In this document: piece after piece, positions 54,684 to 63,913 of the stretch | Layout of the letters: each line of letters starts with the position of its first letter | How positions within the stretch are numbered: the first letter of the stretch is position 1 | Assembly (NCBI RefSeq): GCF_013204845.1 | Contig: NZ_JABMKY010000020.1 | Span: forward strand, 62,001 to 126,000 | From: Paenibacillus qinlingensis | GTDB lineage: Bacteria > Bacillota > Bacilli > Paenibacillales > NBRC-103111 | Length of the DNA stretch: 64,000 bases | Direction: 5' to 3' | The notes under the pieces: model-generated | Database searches by the model: none | What the model was told of the DNA's origin: nothing | What the model saw: only the letters and a program-made list of their open reading frames with translations | Position numbers and translations under genes: made by a program

Positions 54684-54895
54684 TCCATCGAATTATTTCA
54701 ATAAGCAATTCAGAACGTTAGTGCGACTTTGCCATAAGGACAATTTTTATTAAGTTTCACAAAAGTAAGGATGCAAGGGCAGCTTAATAATCAAGCTAGA
54801 CGCGGCCTTCCGCACAAGGTCGGCAGTAGCGTTGTGGAGAATAGTCGTTAAAACAGAAAGTACCGACTGTGCGGTCCTTTCTGTACCTATAGTGC

Positions 54896-56074
54896 CTATG
54901 TATCCATTGGGATATGGTCCCACTCCTCATTTCCGCAGCCGACTATCCAGAACAATCCCCTGCGTCTCTCCATCACAATGCTCTCATTCATTCCGGAGGC
55001 ATCTTCCTGTCCTTGAATACGACTGTTGACGCACGCCCAGTGAAGACGGTAGATTTTGTCTGCCTCATCCAGAATTTCCTCCCGAGTGCGCATGGAGGTC
55101 TGCCGATAAAAATCATCGAAAGATTCGCATCGTGAGACGAGCTCAATCGCAAGTTCGCAATTGCAGGTACGATCGGGGAATTCAAGAGTATCCACCAGCC
55201 GCAGCGCCCAGATCAGTGGCCAATAAGCTTCATACTGCCATGCAATATTAATGGCCTCTTGTGGCGTCGGCTTCACTGCTTCCAACAGACTGCGTTCATT
55301 CCTGGTCAGCTGGTTTTCTACGCCGAACTTGCGAAGCATGTTAGTCACAAAATTCTTTGACACAGCTAGATCACCTCCTTGGGCGATATCGCAAGCGTAC
55401 TGGATTACAATTAGAAGGGAAACGGCCCTCTCTGCAATCTCTTCTTGAGACTTCCACAGGCATTCCGTTACGGGCGGAAGCTGTGGCAGTGTGTCCAGAT
55501 GTAGAATACCACGCTGCCTGATATAATCAAGAGACGCTAACTTTCTTCGTTCACCTTCCTCGGATGACGTCATCCCCGTCCCTAAGACTTTGCTAGTGCA
55601 GGCTCGTGGGTGGAAGTCAGCCGTACCCGATGTCCCGTCTGCATGTACAATTACTTGTCCGTCATAATCAAGTAGCGTTCCGTCCTGCAGAAAACCTATC
55701 CCTTCGGTTTTGGAGAGAAGTTCCATGCACAGTCGCATCTGCTCTTCGCCAAGTTCTTTCTCCGCTTCCAACGAAATCAGCGTATTGAAAACGGAGATTT
55801 GTGTTAGGACCAGACCTTTCCGTTTATCGTCGTCAAAAGGTATGCGATTGTAAAAACCTATCATACCGGGTATATTTGTTTCGAAATAAGCCGGATTCGT
55901 TATCTCGTTGGATACCCGAATCGTCGTCTTCCTCTTGTTGAACAACGATCTAGTTTTAACAACATAGTCATTTCCCTTTTTTTCAATTCGATGGCCGTTG
56001 TCATACAGATCAGTGATTATAATACTGATATCCTTAATATCATTCCTGGATGCGAAGATAGTAAAATATTTCAA
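54896..56074 (-). CDS. DUF4272 domain protein
   Basis: A 392-aa protein starting at TTG 56074 with AAAGGAGG upstream. DUF4272 features are LPPVTECLWKSQEEIAERAVSLL, EAINIAWQYEAYWPLIWALR and VDTLEFPDRTC. The N-terminal ~150 residues look like a separate alpha/beta domain. Function is unknown; proteins of this family often occur with immunity or accessory genes, but no toxin gene is seen nearby. Confidence 0.8.
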   Translation of the reverse strand: MKYFTIFASRNDIKDISIIITDLYDNGHRIEKKGNDYVVKTRSLFNKRKTTIRVSNEITNPAYFETNIPGMIGFYNRIPFDDDKRKGLVLTQISVFNTLISLEAEKELGEEQMRLCMELLSKTEGIGFLQDGTLLDYDGQVIVHADGTSGTADFHPRACTSKVLGTGMTSSEEGERRKLASLDYIRQRGILHLDTLPQLPPVTECLWKSQEEIAERAVSLLIVIQYACDIAQGGDLAVSKNFVTNMLRKFGVENQLTRNERSLLEAVKPTPQEAINIAWQYEAYWPLIWALRLVDTLEFPDRTCNCELAIELVSRCESFDDFYRQTSMRTREEILDEADKIYRLHWACVNSRIQGQEDASGMNESIVMERRRGLFWIVGCGNEEWDHIPMDT

Positions 56075-56340
56075 ATTCCAACCTCCTTTGGGTTAACATA
56101 ATCAGACTACTAATTTTTCTAAGCAGATGTCAAATTTATGTAAAGGATACAATTTAGTGGATACTAATATTTAAGTTTTGTTTAATAGATTTAATATAAT
56201 GCCTTGTATCTACATATTTAATATTAATATTGCATGTGTTAGAATTGGGGGAAAAGTGCGAGGATTTATAAGGGGAACCCCACGACTAACTGTAAGATAA
56301 ATACTAATTAGTCAATCATTTCTTATTCAAGGAGTACACA

Positions 56341-57009
56341 GTGAGATCTGAAGTCAAAATTCGCACACTTGCATTATTTTTAGTTTTTTTTATTTCAATA
56401 TTCCCACTTGTAGTAAACTCATTATATCTTTTTATAACAGATAAGGTTCCAGAGAATAGCTCTGATTTGCAATTTATTACTAGTCTTTTCTGGGAAATAG
56501 TTTTGTTGGGAGTACTTTATTTAGTTTTGAAAAAACAGGGGAGAGATTACAAAGATATAGGTTTTGAATTTCAGAAAACTGATATTCTACATGGAATCCT
56601 TCTCTTTTTAGGCATCTATATTACATATATAATTGCTCTTACAATCTCTCCGAATTTTGGTCAGACGCCAAAGAATATTGATTTTTTAAAAACAAATATT
56701 TCAATTTTCTACATACTATTTATCATTATTAATCCATTTTTTGAAGAACTAATTGTTAGAGCATATATCATAACTGAATCAAAGTATCTGCTTAAAAATG
56801 AAGAAATTTCAGTGTTAATAAGCACAGTGATACAAACATCATATCATCTATATCAGGGATTAATCCCTGCGTTGTATGCAGGAATAATGTTCTTTGTTTT
56901 TTCAATATATTTTGTGAAGAGTAGGCGGATTGTCCCTGTTATTTTAGTACACTTATTTTTTGACTTCATAGCAATGTTAGAGTTAGGTAATCATGGTCCG
57001 AATTCATAA
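56341..57009 (+). CDS. CPBP family intramembrane metalloprotease
   Basis: A 222-aa membrane protein starting at GTG 56341 behind AAGGAG. About six helices. The CPBP motifs are EELIVRAYI (EExxxR), YHLYQG and VHLFFDF (HxxxD), the metal and catalytic residues of the Abi/CAAX-protease-like family. Roles include bacteriocin self-immunity and membrane protein processing; no bacteriocin gene is seen nearby. Confidence 0.85.
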   Translation: MRSEVKIRTLALFLVFFISIFPLVVNSLYLFITDKVPENSSDLQFITSLFWEIVLLGVLYLVLKKQGRDYKDIGFEFQKTDILHGILLFLGIYITYIIALTISPNFGQTPKNIDFLKTNISIFYILFIIINPFFEELIVRAYIITESKYLLKNEEISVLISTVIQTSYHLYQGLIPALYAGIMFFVFSIYFVKSRRIVPVILVHLFFDFIAMLELGNHGPNS

Positions 57010-57228
57010 ATTATACTGGGGGATTTAAGCCATGACTTATGAAACCGTTCTGGAGACAAGAGAGTAAGTTTTCCATATAATGGATAAATTTTATGGCTCA
57101 ACTTTATTTCGTAAGTAAATTGTAGAGGGTTAAGGTTGCCTTTTGATCGTTGTGTTAGTTATTGTATGATGGGTAATAGAACGAATGCCTCAATGGGGTT
57201 TTTATAATATCAAACATAGGAGAATGAA

Positions 57229-57801
57229 ATGGCCTGGAGCAAATTGAAACAACAGCTAGAGAGTTTTCTCAGTCCTGCGCTACATGGAAGGGTCGAATAT
57301 CTTTCAACCAGCTATCGCTATTTACCAGATAAAGCAGGACTTTGTTATATTGCGGTAGATAAAAAGAACGTACTCAATATGAGTAATACCTTAATCCGAT
57401 GGTATCAGACGGAGTTGGAAATTAAGAATGATTCAGATATTCAGATTCCTATCAACAATGAAGAAATTGAAGCGGTCAGAAAAGATACCAAAGGGAGTGT
57501 TCCGGAGGATCGTTTAAAAGTAATAGCAAGAAGCAGAAAAATAGCGGAATATGCGAAGGAGCTTTTGTCAGCGCAGTCATCATTAAGCAAATCAAATTTT
57601 ACCGCTATAGCTAACAAGTTTTTATCCATTTCTATTGAGGAAAGCATAGAGAGCAATGATATCTTATTGAATATTCTAGCTTTGGTTGACAGACGAGTCG
57701 GAAAAAAGCGGATTTTAAACATGACCGAGAAGATGAAGCTAAAGCATCCGATTGTACAATATTTTTTTGAACTACGGCTTTGTACATTTGAAAATAAATA
57801 A
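57229..57801 (+). CDS. Uncharacterised 190-aa protein (SF0329-like)
   Basis: ATG 57229 follows AGGAGA. The opening MAWSKLKQQLESFLSPALHG and SYRYLPDKAGLCYIAVDKK match an uncharacterised group named SF0329 family in databases, a recognition from memory. No signal or membrane segment. It ends at a terminator shared with the convergent gene downstream. Confidence 0.7.
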   Translation: MAWSKLKQQLESFLSPALHGRVEYLSTSYRYLPDKAGLCYIAVDKKNVLNMSNTLIRWYQTELEIKNDSDIQIPINNEEIEAVRKDTKGSVPEDRLKVIARSRKIAEYAKELLSAQSSLSKSNFTAIANKFLSISIEESIESNDILLNILALVDRRVGKKRILNMTEKMKLKHPIVQYFFELRLCTFENK

Positions 57802-57823
57802 CGTATTGACCTACCAGAAAACG

Positions 57824-57852
57824 AAAAAAGACGCTGATACAGCGCCTTTTTT
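57824..57852. terminator. Bidirectional terminator
   Basis: AAAAAAGACGCT and AGCGCCTTTTTT pair around GATAC with one mismatch; A and T runs flank it, serving both the plus-strand SF0329-like gene and the minus-strand gene at 57870. Confidence 0.85.
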
Positions 57853-57869
57853 CATTTTTAGATAGGGAT

Positions 57870-58115
57870 TTATAATTTCGACAAGAGGATAGAAAGAAGT
57901 ATTCCTAAAATTGAAATCCATACGAAAACTGATTTAAATATACTTTTAAAAATCGAGTCTTGACTTTTCAAATCATTGCCATGGTTTTCATGGATGGCTA
58001 AATCGATATTTCCAGTCGCATTAGAAGAACCTTTAGAGCCTACACCTTTAAAAAGTAAGGTTAATATAAGCAGAATTATAGAACCCATAAAAAGATAATC
58101 AGAGAGTTGTTGCAT
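57870..58115 (-). CDS. Small membrane protein, unknown function
   Basis: An 81-aa protein; the start at 58115 (MQQLSDYLFMG) has a GGCGGTGG site upstream. A longer in-frame start at 58316 is rejected as the extension is unlike the rest. Two membrane helices (~8-24 and ~59-78) flank a polar loop with SSNATGNIDLAIHENHGNDL. No family recognised. Confidence 0.6.
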   Translation of the reverse strand: MQQLSDYLFMGSIILLILTLLFKGVGSKGSSNATGNIDLAIHENHGNDLKSQDSIFKSIFKSVFVWISILGILLSILLSKL

Positions 58116-58306
58116 TTTATTAACCACCGCCTTATTAACAATATTAGCACATTTTAACATTTGTGTTAAGGGATTTGTTTCTTTCTGCCGCAGTGCAGCC
58201 CTATTGCGCTTAGGGAAGAATAGCTTAGTGTTAACAAGAGGAAATTGATTGGTGTATGATTGTATTTCAGAGTCGGATAAAAATCTTTTGGATTGGAAGG
58301 GAATTT

Positions 58307-58693
58307 GTGAGAACAAGAGGGAAGTATCTACTAGCCGTATTGGTATGCATCATGCTTGGGATCGGTTCGAGGATGAATACCCTTGCGCTGCCCGATTTTG
58401 TGGTGAATCATTTCGGTGATGCTCTTTGGGCGGCTATGATTTATTTCGGCGTTCGTGCACTACTCAACCGAATGTTATCTATGAGAGCCCTGGCGCTTAG
58501 TCTTGGGTTCTGTTTTGTAATTGAATGCAGCCAATTGTACCAAGCAGAATGGATAATCAACTTACGAAACACTTTATTTGGCGGGCTAATACTCGGAAAA
58601 GGATTCTTATATGCAGATTTGCTCCGATATCTTGTTGGCGCTATAGCGGCTTATGCAGTGGATTGTTTGTTAAAAGAGACAGAACAGCTTTGA
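58307..58693 (+). CDS. DUF2809 family membrane protein
   Basis: A 128-aa protein. GTG 58307 has GGAAGGG at 58295-58301; an ATG at 58256 is an in-frame alternative. Four membrane helices. GDALWAAMIYFGVR, FVIECSQLYQ and FLYADLLRYLVG are DUF2809 signatures. The function is unknown; VanZ-like proteins have a similar layout. Confidence 0.85.
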   Translation: MRTRGKYLLAVLVCIMLGIGSRMNTLALPDFVVNHFGDALWAAMIYFGVRALLNRMLSMRALALSLGFCFVIECSQLYQAEWIINLRNTLFGGLILGKGFLYADLLRYLVGAIAAYAVDCLLKETEQL

Positions 58694-58731
58694 GGGCCTA
58701 GTGATCTGCACGAGAATGACCTTATCTTTTA

Positions 58732-59316
58732 TCATTTCTTCTCAACAAATCGCAACAACCAATCCACTTGGGGAGTCACATAACCTTTACCCAAAACCAT
58801 CACACCGGAAAGGACTGTAAGGTAGCTTGCTATCAGTTCCTCCGCTTCCCCATCCGCGACTTCCCCTCGTTGTTGTCCTTCTTCAAATAATGGCAGCAAA
58901 AGTTTGACGTAGACATCTACCGGGTATTGTTGAATCAGCTGACTGACTTCTTCAGGAACTTCTTCAAAATTCCTCGCCCGATGGAGTAGCATAAAATACG
59001 GAGCTCCATTCTCATCGAGCATGCCTTGCGTTAGGATTTTGATTTTTTCGATTGGAGATACCGTCAATTGGCTCAAACTGTCCATTTCCTTCATCGATGT
59101 TTCAATCGCTTCCCGGACTAGGGAGGTGAACAATTCTTCTTTTGTTTTAAAATAATGGTAGAACAGCCCATGGCTCACGCCAGCTTCAGCGGTTATCATG
59201 CTGATTTTCGTACCAGGAAGGCCGCGTTGGGCAAAAATTCTAACTGCAGCCAACGTAATCTGCTGTTTGCGTTCTTCATAAATTTTTTTAAGTTGGTCTT
59301 CTTTTAAACGAGGCAT
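58732..59316 (-). CDS. TetR family transcriptional regulator
   Basis: A 194-aa repressor behind AAGGAGATTG. The helix-turn-helix is at ~12-55 (AAVRIFAQRGLPGTKISMITAEAGVSHGLFYHYFKTKEEL) with the typical YHYF. A ligand-binding helical domain follows. Its start overlaps by 13 bases the end of a broken alpha/beta hydrolase, so the pair was once an operon. The inducer is unknown. Confidence 0.9.
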   Translation of the reverse strand: MPRLKEDQLKKIYEERKQQITLAAVRIFAQRGLPGTKISMITAEAGVSHGLFYHYFKTKEELFTSLVREAIETSMKEMDSLSQLTVSPIEKIKILTQGMLDENGAPYFMLLHRARNFEEVPEEVSQLIQQYPVDVYVKLLLPLFEEGQQRGEVADGEAEELIASYLTVLSGVMVLGKGYVTPQVDWLLRFVEKK

Positions 59317-59690
59317 GTATTCAATCTCCTTCGGGAATTATGAAAAAAGTTGGTGAGTAGTTTCGCTATCTGATCAGGACCACCATCATTTTCTGGACCA
59401 AAATGGTCCAGTTTGTTCACGGTTTCCAATGTCGATCGGGTAATTGTTCGGTTTAATTTAGTCATCATATCTTTCGTAGAATCCGAACTCTTGCCCCCTT
59501 GAATCAACAATACATCTGCTTGGGTACTGCTGTAATTCTGATAAGAAGAAGAGAGCCGCTGCACTTCACGGTGTTCAATTAAATTTTGCGGAAGTAATTG
59601 TGCACGCCAGGTTCATACAATGCTACCTTGGTGATAGAAGTGTCCACGCTAGCCAGTTCCAGCGAGGTGTCGCAGCAGCTTATTCTTTAT
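59304..59690 (-). pseudogene. Alpha/beta hydrolase remnant, frameshifted and truncated
   Basis: One frame encodes SVDTSITKVALYEPGVHNYF (the VALYEP stretch is typical of alpha/beta hydrolases) and then stops. The next frame continues LIEHREVQRLSSSYQNYSST, then ADVLLIQGGKSSD and KLDHFGPENDGGPDQIAKLL, the end of such an enzyme with the catalytic Asp and His neighbourhood. The nucleophile elbow and everything before it are missing. It overlaps the TetR start. The remaining spacer to 59870 holds no gene. Confidence 0.75.
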
Positions 59691-59870
59691 TCAAGTAACG
59701 GAGTAGAGAGCGTTAAGTAAATGGAGGGTGGTGGAACTCTCATCTCCCCTTAGCCCGTTACTGAGGAGCTATTTGTGCTGGCATCTTTTCTAAGGCTTAA
59801 ATCGTTGTGAAATCAAGAATAGGGTGCACGTATTATGGCAAAATAACAAAAACGATAAGGAGAGATTCCC

Positions 59871-61592
59871 TTGAAAAGAACGATAGCAGATTCCATTGTG
59901 GAATCCCTTCTGAACGCTGGCGTGAAGCGAATTTACGGTATTATCGGCGATTCGCTTAATGCCTTGATCGATGCAATACGTCGTTCTGGAAAAATAGAAT
60001 GGATCCATGTCCGCCATGAAGAAGTTGCAGCTTTCGCGGCTGGCGCGGATGCCGGCCTCAGCGGAGCAATCGCCGTATGTGCAGGTAGCAGCGGACCAGG
60101 AAATTTACATCTCATTAACGGATTGTACGATTGCCATCGAAACCGGGTGCCCGTACTTGCGATTGCCGCTCATATTCCAAGCAGTGAAATTGGCAGCGGT
60201 TTTTTTCAAGAGACCCGTCCGGACATGCTGTTTCAGGAATGCAGCTTCTTTTGTGAAGTCGTAACCGGTCCTAAGCAAATACCTCGAGCAGTTACGATGG
60301 CGATGCAAACCGCTACGGCAAGGTCGGGCGTGTCAGTCTTAGTTCTTCCAGGTGATGTAGCCGCTTTCGACTATGATGAAAGCCCGGTTCCAGAACGCGT
60401 CATTCATCCCACTAGACCAATTGTCTGTCCTTCAACGGACGAATTGAAGACGCTTGCTGACTACCTAGATAAAGGCAAGAGGATCACCTTGCTGTGCGGT
60501 GCTGGCTGTGCAGGAGCTCACGCTTCGCTCATGAAGTTGTGCGAGAAACTGCAATCCCCGATGGTCATAGCATTGCGAGGAAAAGAATATCTGGAATACG
60601 ACAACCCGTATTCCGTCGGATTAACTGGCCTCATCGGATCTTCTTCGGGGTACCACGCCATGATGGAATGCGATGTCTTACTCATGCTGGGGACCGATTT
60701 TCCATATCGGCAATTTTATCCGCAAGAAGCGACCATCCTTCAAGTTGATTTGGATGCATCCCGACTTGGCCGGCGAACGACGCTCGCATACGGGGTGTGC
60801 GGAGATGTGAAGACGACGGTCGAAATGCTGTTACCCTTGTTAAAGGAATCGCACTCTTCAGATCATCTGCAGCACTTTGCTGCTCATTATGCGAAAGTTC
60901 GTGAGGAAATGGACCGTCTTGCTGCTCCCGGCCGAGCGCCCATTCATCCGCAATTCCTCATGAAAGTAATCAGCGATCTCGCAGATGAGGATGCCGTTGT
61001 GACTTGCGATGTTGGGACGCCGACTGTTTGGGCTGCTCGATATTTGAGCATGAATGGAAAAAGAAGGCTTCTTGGCTCGTTTAATCACGGGACAATGGCG
61101 AATGCCATGCCCCAGGCGATCGGGGCGCAGGTTGCGCAGCCGGGACGCCAGGTTATATCGCTGTCGGGAGACGGTGGACTCACCATGCTGCTCGGAGATC
61201 TATTGACTCTTCGTCAGCATAAGCTCCCGATTAAGATTGTTGTCTTTAATAATGGTGCGCTTGCATTCGTGGAACTGGAAATGAAAGCAGCCGGCTTTTT
61301 AGAATTCGGAACGGAACTCGACAATCCTAATTTTGCAGCCCTAGCTCAAGCCATGGGAATCGAAGGTATTCGGGTCGAGGATCCGAAGGACTTGGAGAGC
61401 GCCGTTCGCCGAGCGTTCGAACACAACGGTCCGGTAGTGCTGGATGTCGTTGTCAATCGTCAAGAGCTGGCTATGCCGCCGAAGATCAACTTCGAGCAGG
61501 CTCGTGGATTTACAATGTGGATGCTGAAAGCCGTTTTGAACGGGCAGGGCAACGAAATCATCGAGCTGGCGAAAACCAATCTCCTTCGGTGA
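59871..61592 (+). CDS. poxB: Pyruvate oxidase (quinone-type), thiamine diphosphate-dependent
   Basis: A 573-aa enzyme starting at TTG 59871 behind AAGGAGA. N-terminal TPP-binding (Pyr) domain with the conserved Glu in HVRHEEVAAFAA, then a FAD-binding-type middle domain (VICPSTDELK..., LGTDFPYRQFY), then the PP domain with the GDG...NN motif (SLSGDGGLTMLLGDLL, VVFNNGAL). Length is close to E. coli PoxB (572 aa). It converts pyruvate to acetate and CO2, passing electrons to quinone. It is a single gene ending at a 14-bp hairpin. Confidence 0.88.
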   Translation: MKRTIADSIVESLLNAGVKRIYGIIGDSLNALIDAIRRSGKIEWIHVRHEEVAAFAAGADAGLSGAIAVCAGSSGPGNLHLINGLYDCHRNRVPVLAIAAHIPSSEIGSGFFQETRPDMLFQECSFFCEVVTGPKQIPRAVTMAMQTATARSGVSVLVLPGDVAAFDYDESPVPERVIHPTRPIVCPSTDELKTLADYLDKGKRITLLCGAGCAGAHASLMKLCEKLQSPMVIALRGKEYLEYDNPYSVGLTGLIGSSSGYHAMMECDVLLMLGTDFPYRQFYPQEATILQVDLDASRLGRRTTLAYGVCGDVKTTVEMLLPLLKESHSSDHLQHFAAHYAKVREEMDRLAAPGRAPIHPQFLMKVISDLADEDAVVTCDVGTPTVWAARYLSMNGKRRLLGSFNHGTMANAMPQAIGAQVAQPGRQVISLSGDGGLTMLLGDLLTLRQHKLPIKIVVFNNGALAFVELEMKAAGFLEFGTELDNPNFAALAQAMGIEGIRVEDPKDLESAVRRAFEHNGPVVLDVVVNRQELAMPPKINFEQARGFTMWMLKAVLNGQGNEIIELAKTNLLR

Positions 61593-61631
61593 TAGAAAGG
61601 GTATATTGAAGTAAAGCTCAATAAACATTTA

Positions 61632-61668
61632 GAGAAGGCTGCGGAGAGCAATATTCCGCAGCCTTCTC
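61632..61668 (+). terminator. Strong hairpin after poxB
   Basis: A perfect 14-bp stem (61632-61645 with 61655-61668) lies 39 bases after the stop. No long T-run follows, so it may be a terminator of reduced strength. Confidence 0.7.
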
Positions 61669-61861
61669 AGCTATTTGAACTCGAAAACGTATTAGAAAAG
61701 GATAAGTTAAAAATAGCTAGAATAGTTTTATAAAAATAATAGATTAGGTAAGGTGGCATTCAATTTACGGACAGTTACTGAATTTATGGTAATATATGAG
61801 TAGCTGCCAAGAGATATGGAAACGGCTGCTATCGCGTTAGTTGAAGAGGAGGAATGCGTTG

Positions 61862-63805
61862 ATGCAGGATCTAAAGTTCTTTGACCCCCAAGCATTATTT
61901 AAACATTTATATATAAATGCACCGATTGGGATCGCTTTAATCTCTCTGGATCGAAGATGGATGAATGTTAACCCAGCGGTTTGTAGTATTTTCGGCTACT
62001 CGGAAGAAGAATTTATGGATTTTACGCTAGAAGATATTCGACATCCTGATGATAAATACAACACCAGAGGTTTACTAACGGAATTATGGGACGGCGTCAT
62101 CCCTTCATTCGAAGTAGAAAATCGATACTTTAATAAAAATGGCAATATCGTTTGGACCTACGTACATGTTTCTTTAGTTCGTGATGACAATGACGGGGAG
62201 CCTTTATATTATATTACTCAATTTATCGATGTAACCAAGAACAAGTTAGCAGAACTAAAGCTGCAGGAAAGTATCGAACGGTATACGTCGTTAAAGAAAT
62301 ACAACCACGATGCTATCATTTCTTTTGGTTTGGACGGCATTATCATAAATGGCAATAATATGGTGCAACAGATGACTGGATATCTCATTGAAGAGTTAAT
62401 CGGCAGTGGAATGTCCAAATTAATTGGCGAAAAAAGTTCAACGAACTTGCTTTTGGCTTTAAACGATCAATCAGAAATTGAAAAAGTTGAGAAAGAAATC
62501 TCGTTGATTCAACACAAGGACGGTTATTCCGTTGAAGTGTTGGTAACGCTAGCTCCGATCATCATCCAGACTCAGATTATGGGCTTTTACATTATAGCGA
62601 AAGACATGACGGAACAAAAAAAATTGATTATTGAAAAAGAAGCTGCTGAAAAGACGAATAAAGCTAAAAGCGAGTTTTTAGCCATGATGAGTCATGAAAT
62701 CCGTACCCCTATGAACGGGGTTATCGGTATGACGGATGTACTACTAGACACGAAATTAGATGAAGAGCAAATTGAATATGTTCAAATCATTAAAAAGAGT
62801 GGTGATACGCTGCTCGCGATTATCAATGATATTCTGGACTTCTCCAAAATCGAATCCGGCAAGAGCGAATTAATCGAAGAATCGTTGAATGTGAGAGATA
62901 TATTATCTGAAACGGTTTATATGGTCATGTCTAAAGCTCTTGAGAAAAATCTGGAGATCACGACTTCTGTCTGCCCTAAGGTTCCTAACTTGGTGCTAGG
63001 GGATATTACTAAGATAAGACAAGTCCTGATAAATTTGCTCAGCAACGCCATAAAATTCACGCCTAACGGAGCGATTTCAGTCAGTGTTGTTACTGTGTCG
63101 CAAGAACTGAATACGGTGCGCCTTCAATTTGCAATCCAGGATACAGGTATCGGTGTACCGAAGGAACAGGTAGGTCATTTATTTGAACCCTTTTATCAAG
63201 TAGATCATTTTATGACTCGGAAAACAGAGGGCACAGGCTTAGGACTAGCTATCTGTAAAAAGCTTGTTGAGCTCATGGACGGTCAAATCTGGCACGAAGC
63301 TTCCAAAGATCAAACCGGATCAACTTTCTTGTTTACTGCTAGCTTTCGGGTCCAATCGAATCATCTAGACTCATCGCAATATGACAAGTGGCCCCAACAA
63401 GATGGTATAGTCGAAAATTCAACTGAACAGACCTTGAAAATTTTAATTGCAGAAGATAATGAAGTGAATCAACTTGTTTTAAAGAAGATGATAGAGAAAC
63501 TCGGGCACAAAACGACAATCGTACAAAATGGAAAAGAAGCCGTAGAAGCTGTTAAGCGTTATCCGTATGATATCATCTTTATGGATATTCAAATGCCCTG
63601 GATGGATGGCTTAACGGCCACGAAGATCATTCATGAAATGTTAAACGGTAAGAAAAGCCCGTACATTGTGGCTGTGACAGCACACGCAATGAAAGGCGAC
63701 AGTGAGAGATATCTGTCTGAAGGCATGAATGCTTATATCAGCAAGCCGATCAGCATTAACGCGATTTCAGAAATTATTGAAAGATGTGAAAAGTTGAAAT
63801 CATAG
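61862..63805 (+). CDS. Hybrid sensor histidine kinase with two PAS domains and a receiver
   Basis: A 647-aa cytoplasmic protein. ATG 61862 is preferred with GAGGAGG at 61846-61852; an in-frame TTG at 61841 precedes that site. PAS domains span ~12-135 and ~140-260. HisKA has His278 in MMSHEIRTPMNGVIGM, the HATPase spans ~325-500 (QDTGIGVP, TGLGLAICKKLVELM), and the receiver (~525-645) has Asp575 in IIFMDIQMPWMDG. No membrane segment, so it senses an internal signal such as redox or a ligand bound to PAS. The output partner is not in the window. Confidence 0.92.
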   Translation: MQDLKFFDPQALFKHLYINAPIGIALISLDRRWMNVNPAVCSIFGYSEEEFMDFTLEDIRHPDDKYNTRGLLTELWDGVIPSFEVENRYFNKNGNIVWTYVHVSLVRDDNDGEPLYYITQFIDVTKNKLAELKLQESIERYTSLKKYNHDAIISFGLDGIIINGNNMVQQMTGYLIEELIGSGMSKLIGEKSSTNLLLALNDQSEIEKVEKEISLIQHKDGYSVEVLVTLAPIIIQTQIMGFYIIAKDMTEQKKLIIEKEAAEKTNKAKSEFLAMMSHEIRTPMNGVIGMTDVLLDTKLDEEQIEYVQIIKKSGDTLLAIINDILDFSKIESGKSELIEESLNVRDILSETVYMVMSKALEKNLEITTSVCPKVPNLVLGDITKIRQVLINLLSNAIKFTPNGAISVSVVTVSQELNTVRLQFAIQDTGIGVPKEQVGHLFEPFYQVDHFMTRKTEGTGLGLAICKKLVELMDGQIWHEASKDQTGSTFLFTASFRVQSNHLDSSQYDKWPQQDGIVENSTEQTLKILIAEDNEVNQLVLKKMIEKLGHKTTIVQNGKEAVEAVKRYPYDIIFMDIQMPWMDGLTATKIIHEMLNGKKSPYIVAVTAHAMKGDSERYLSEGMNAYISKPISINAISEIIERCEKLKS

Positions 63806-63835
63806 GTCTTACATTGAGCGTTTGTTCAATGATCA

Positions 63836-63866
63836 GGGAGCAGTTTGCCACACAGCAACTGCTCTC
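63836..63866 (+). terminator. Hairpin after hybrid kinase gene
   Basis: GGGAGCAGTT (63836-63845) pairs with AACTGCTCTC (63857-63866) with one G-U pair and is followed by TTGTC; a likely terminator with a weak tail. Confidence 0.6.
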
Positions 63867-63913
63867 TTGTCAATGATACAAATGTACTTAAATTTTATAT
63901 TCCGAAGGGAAAG

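Noticed and set aside
54832..55135. Plus-strand open frames around 54.8-55.1 kb
   Set aside because: They are shadows of the minus-strand DUF4272 gene.
58116..58316. N-terminal extension of the small minus-strand membrane protein
   Set aside because: The extension is polar and unlike the rest, while a good ribosome site precedes the internal ATG at 58115.
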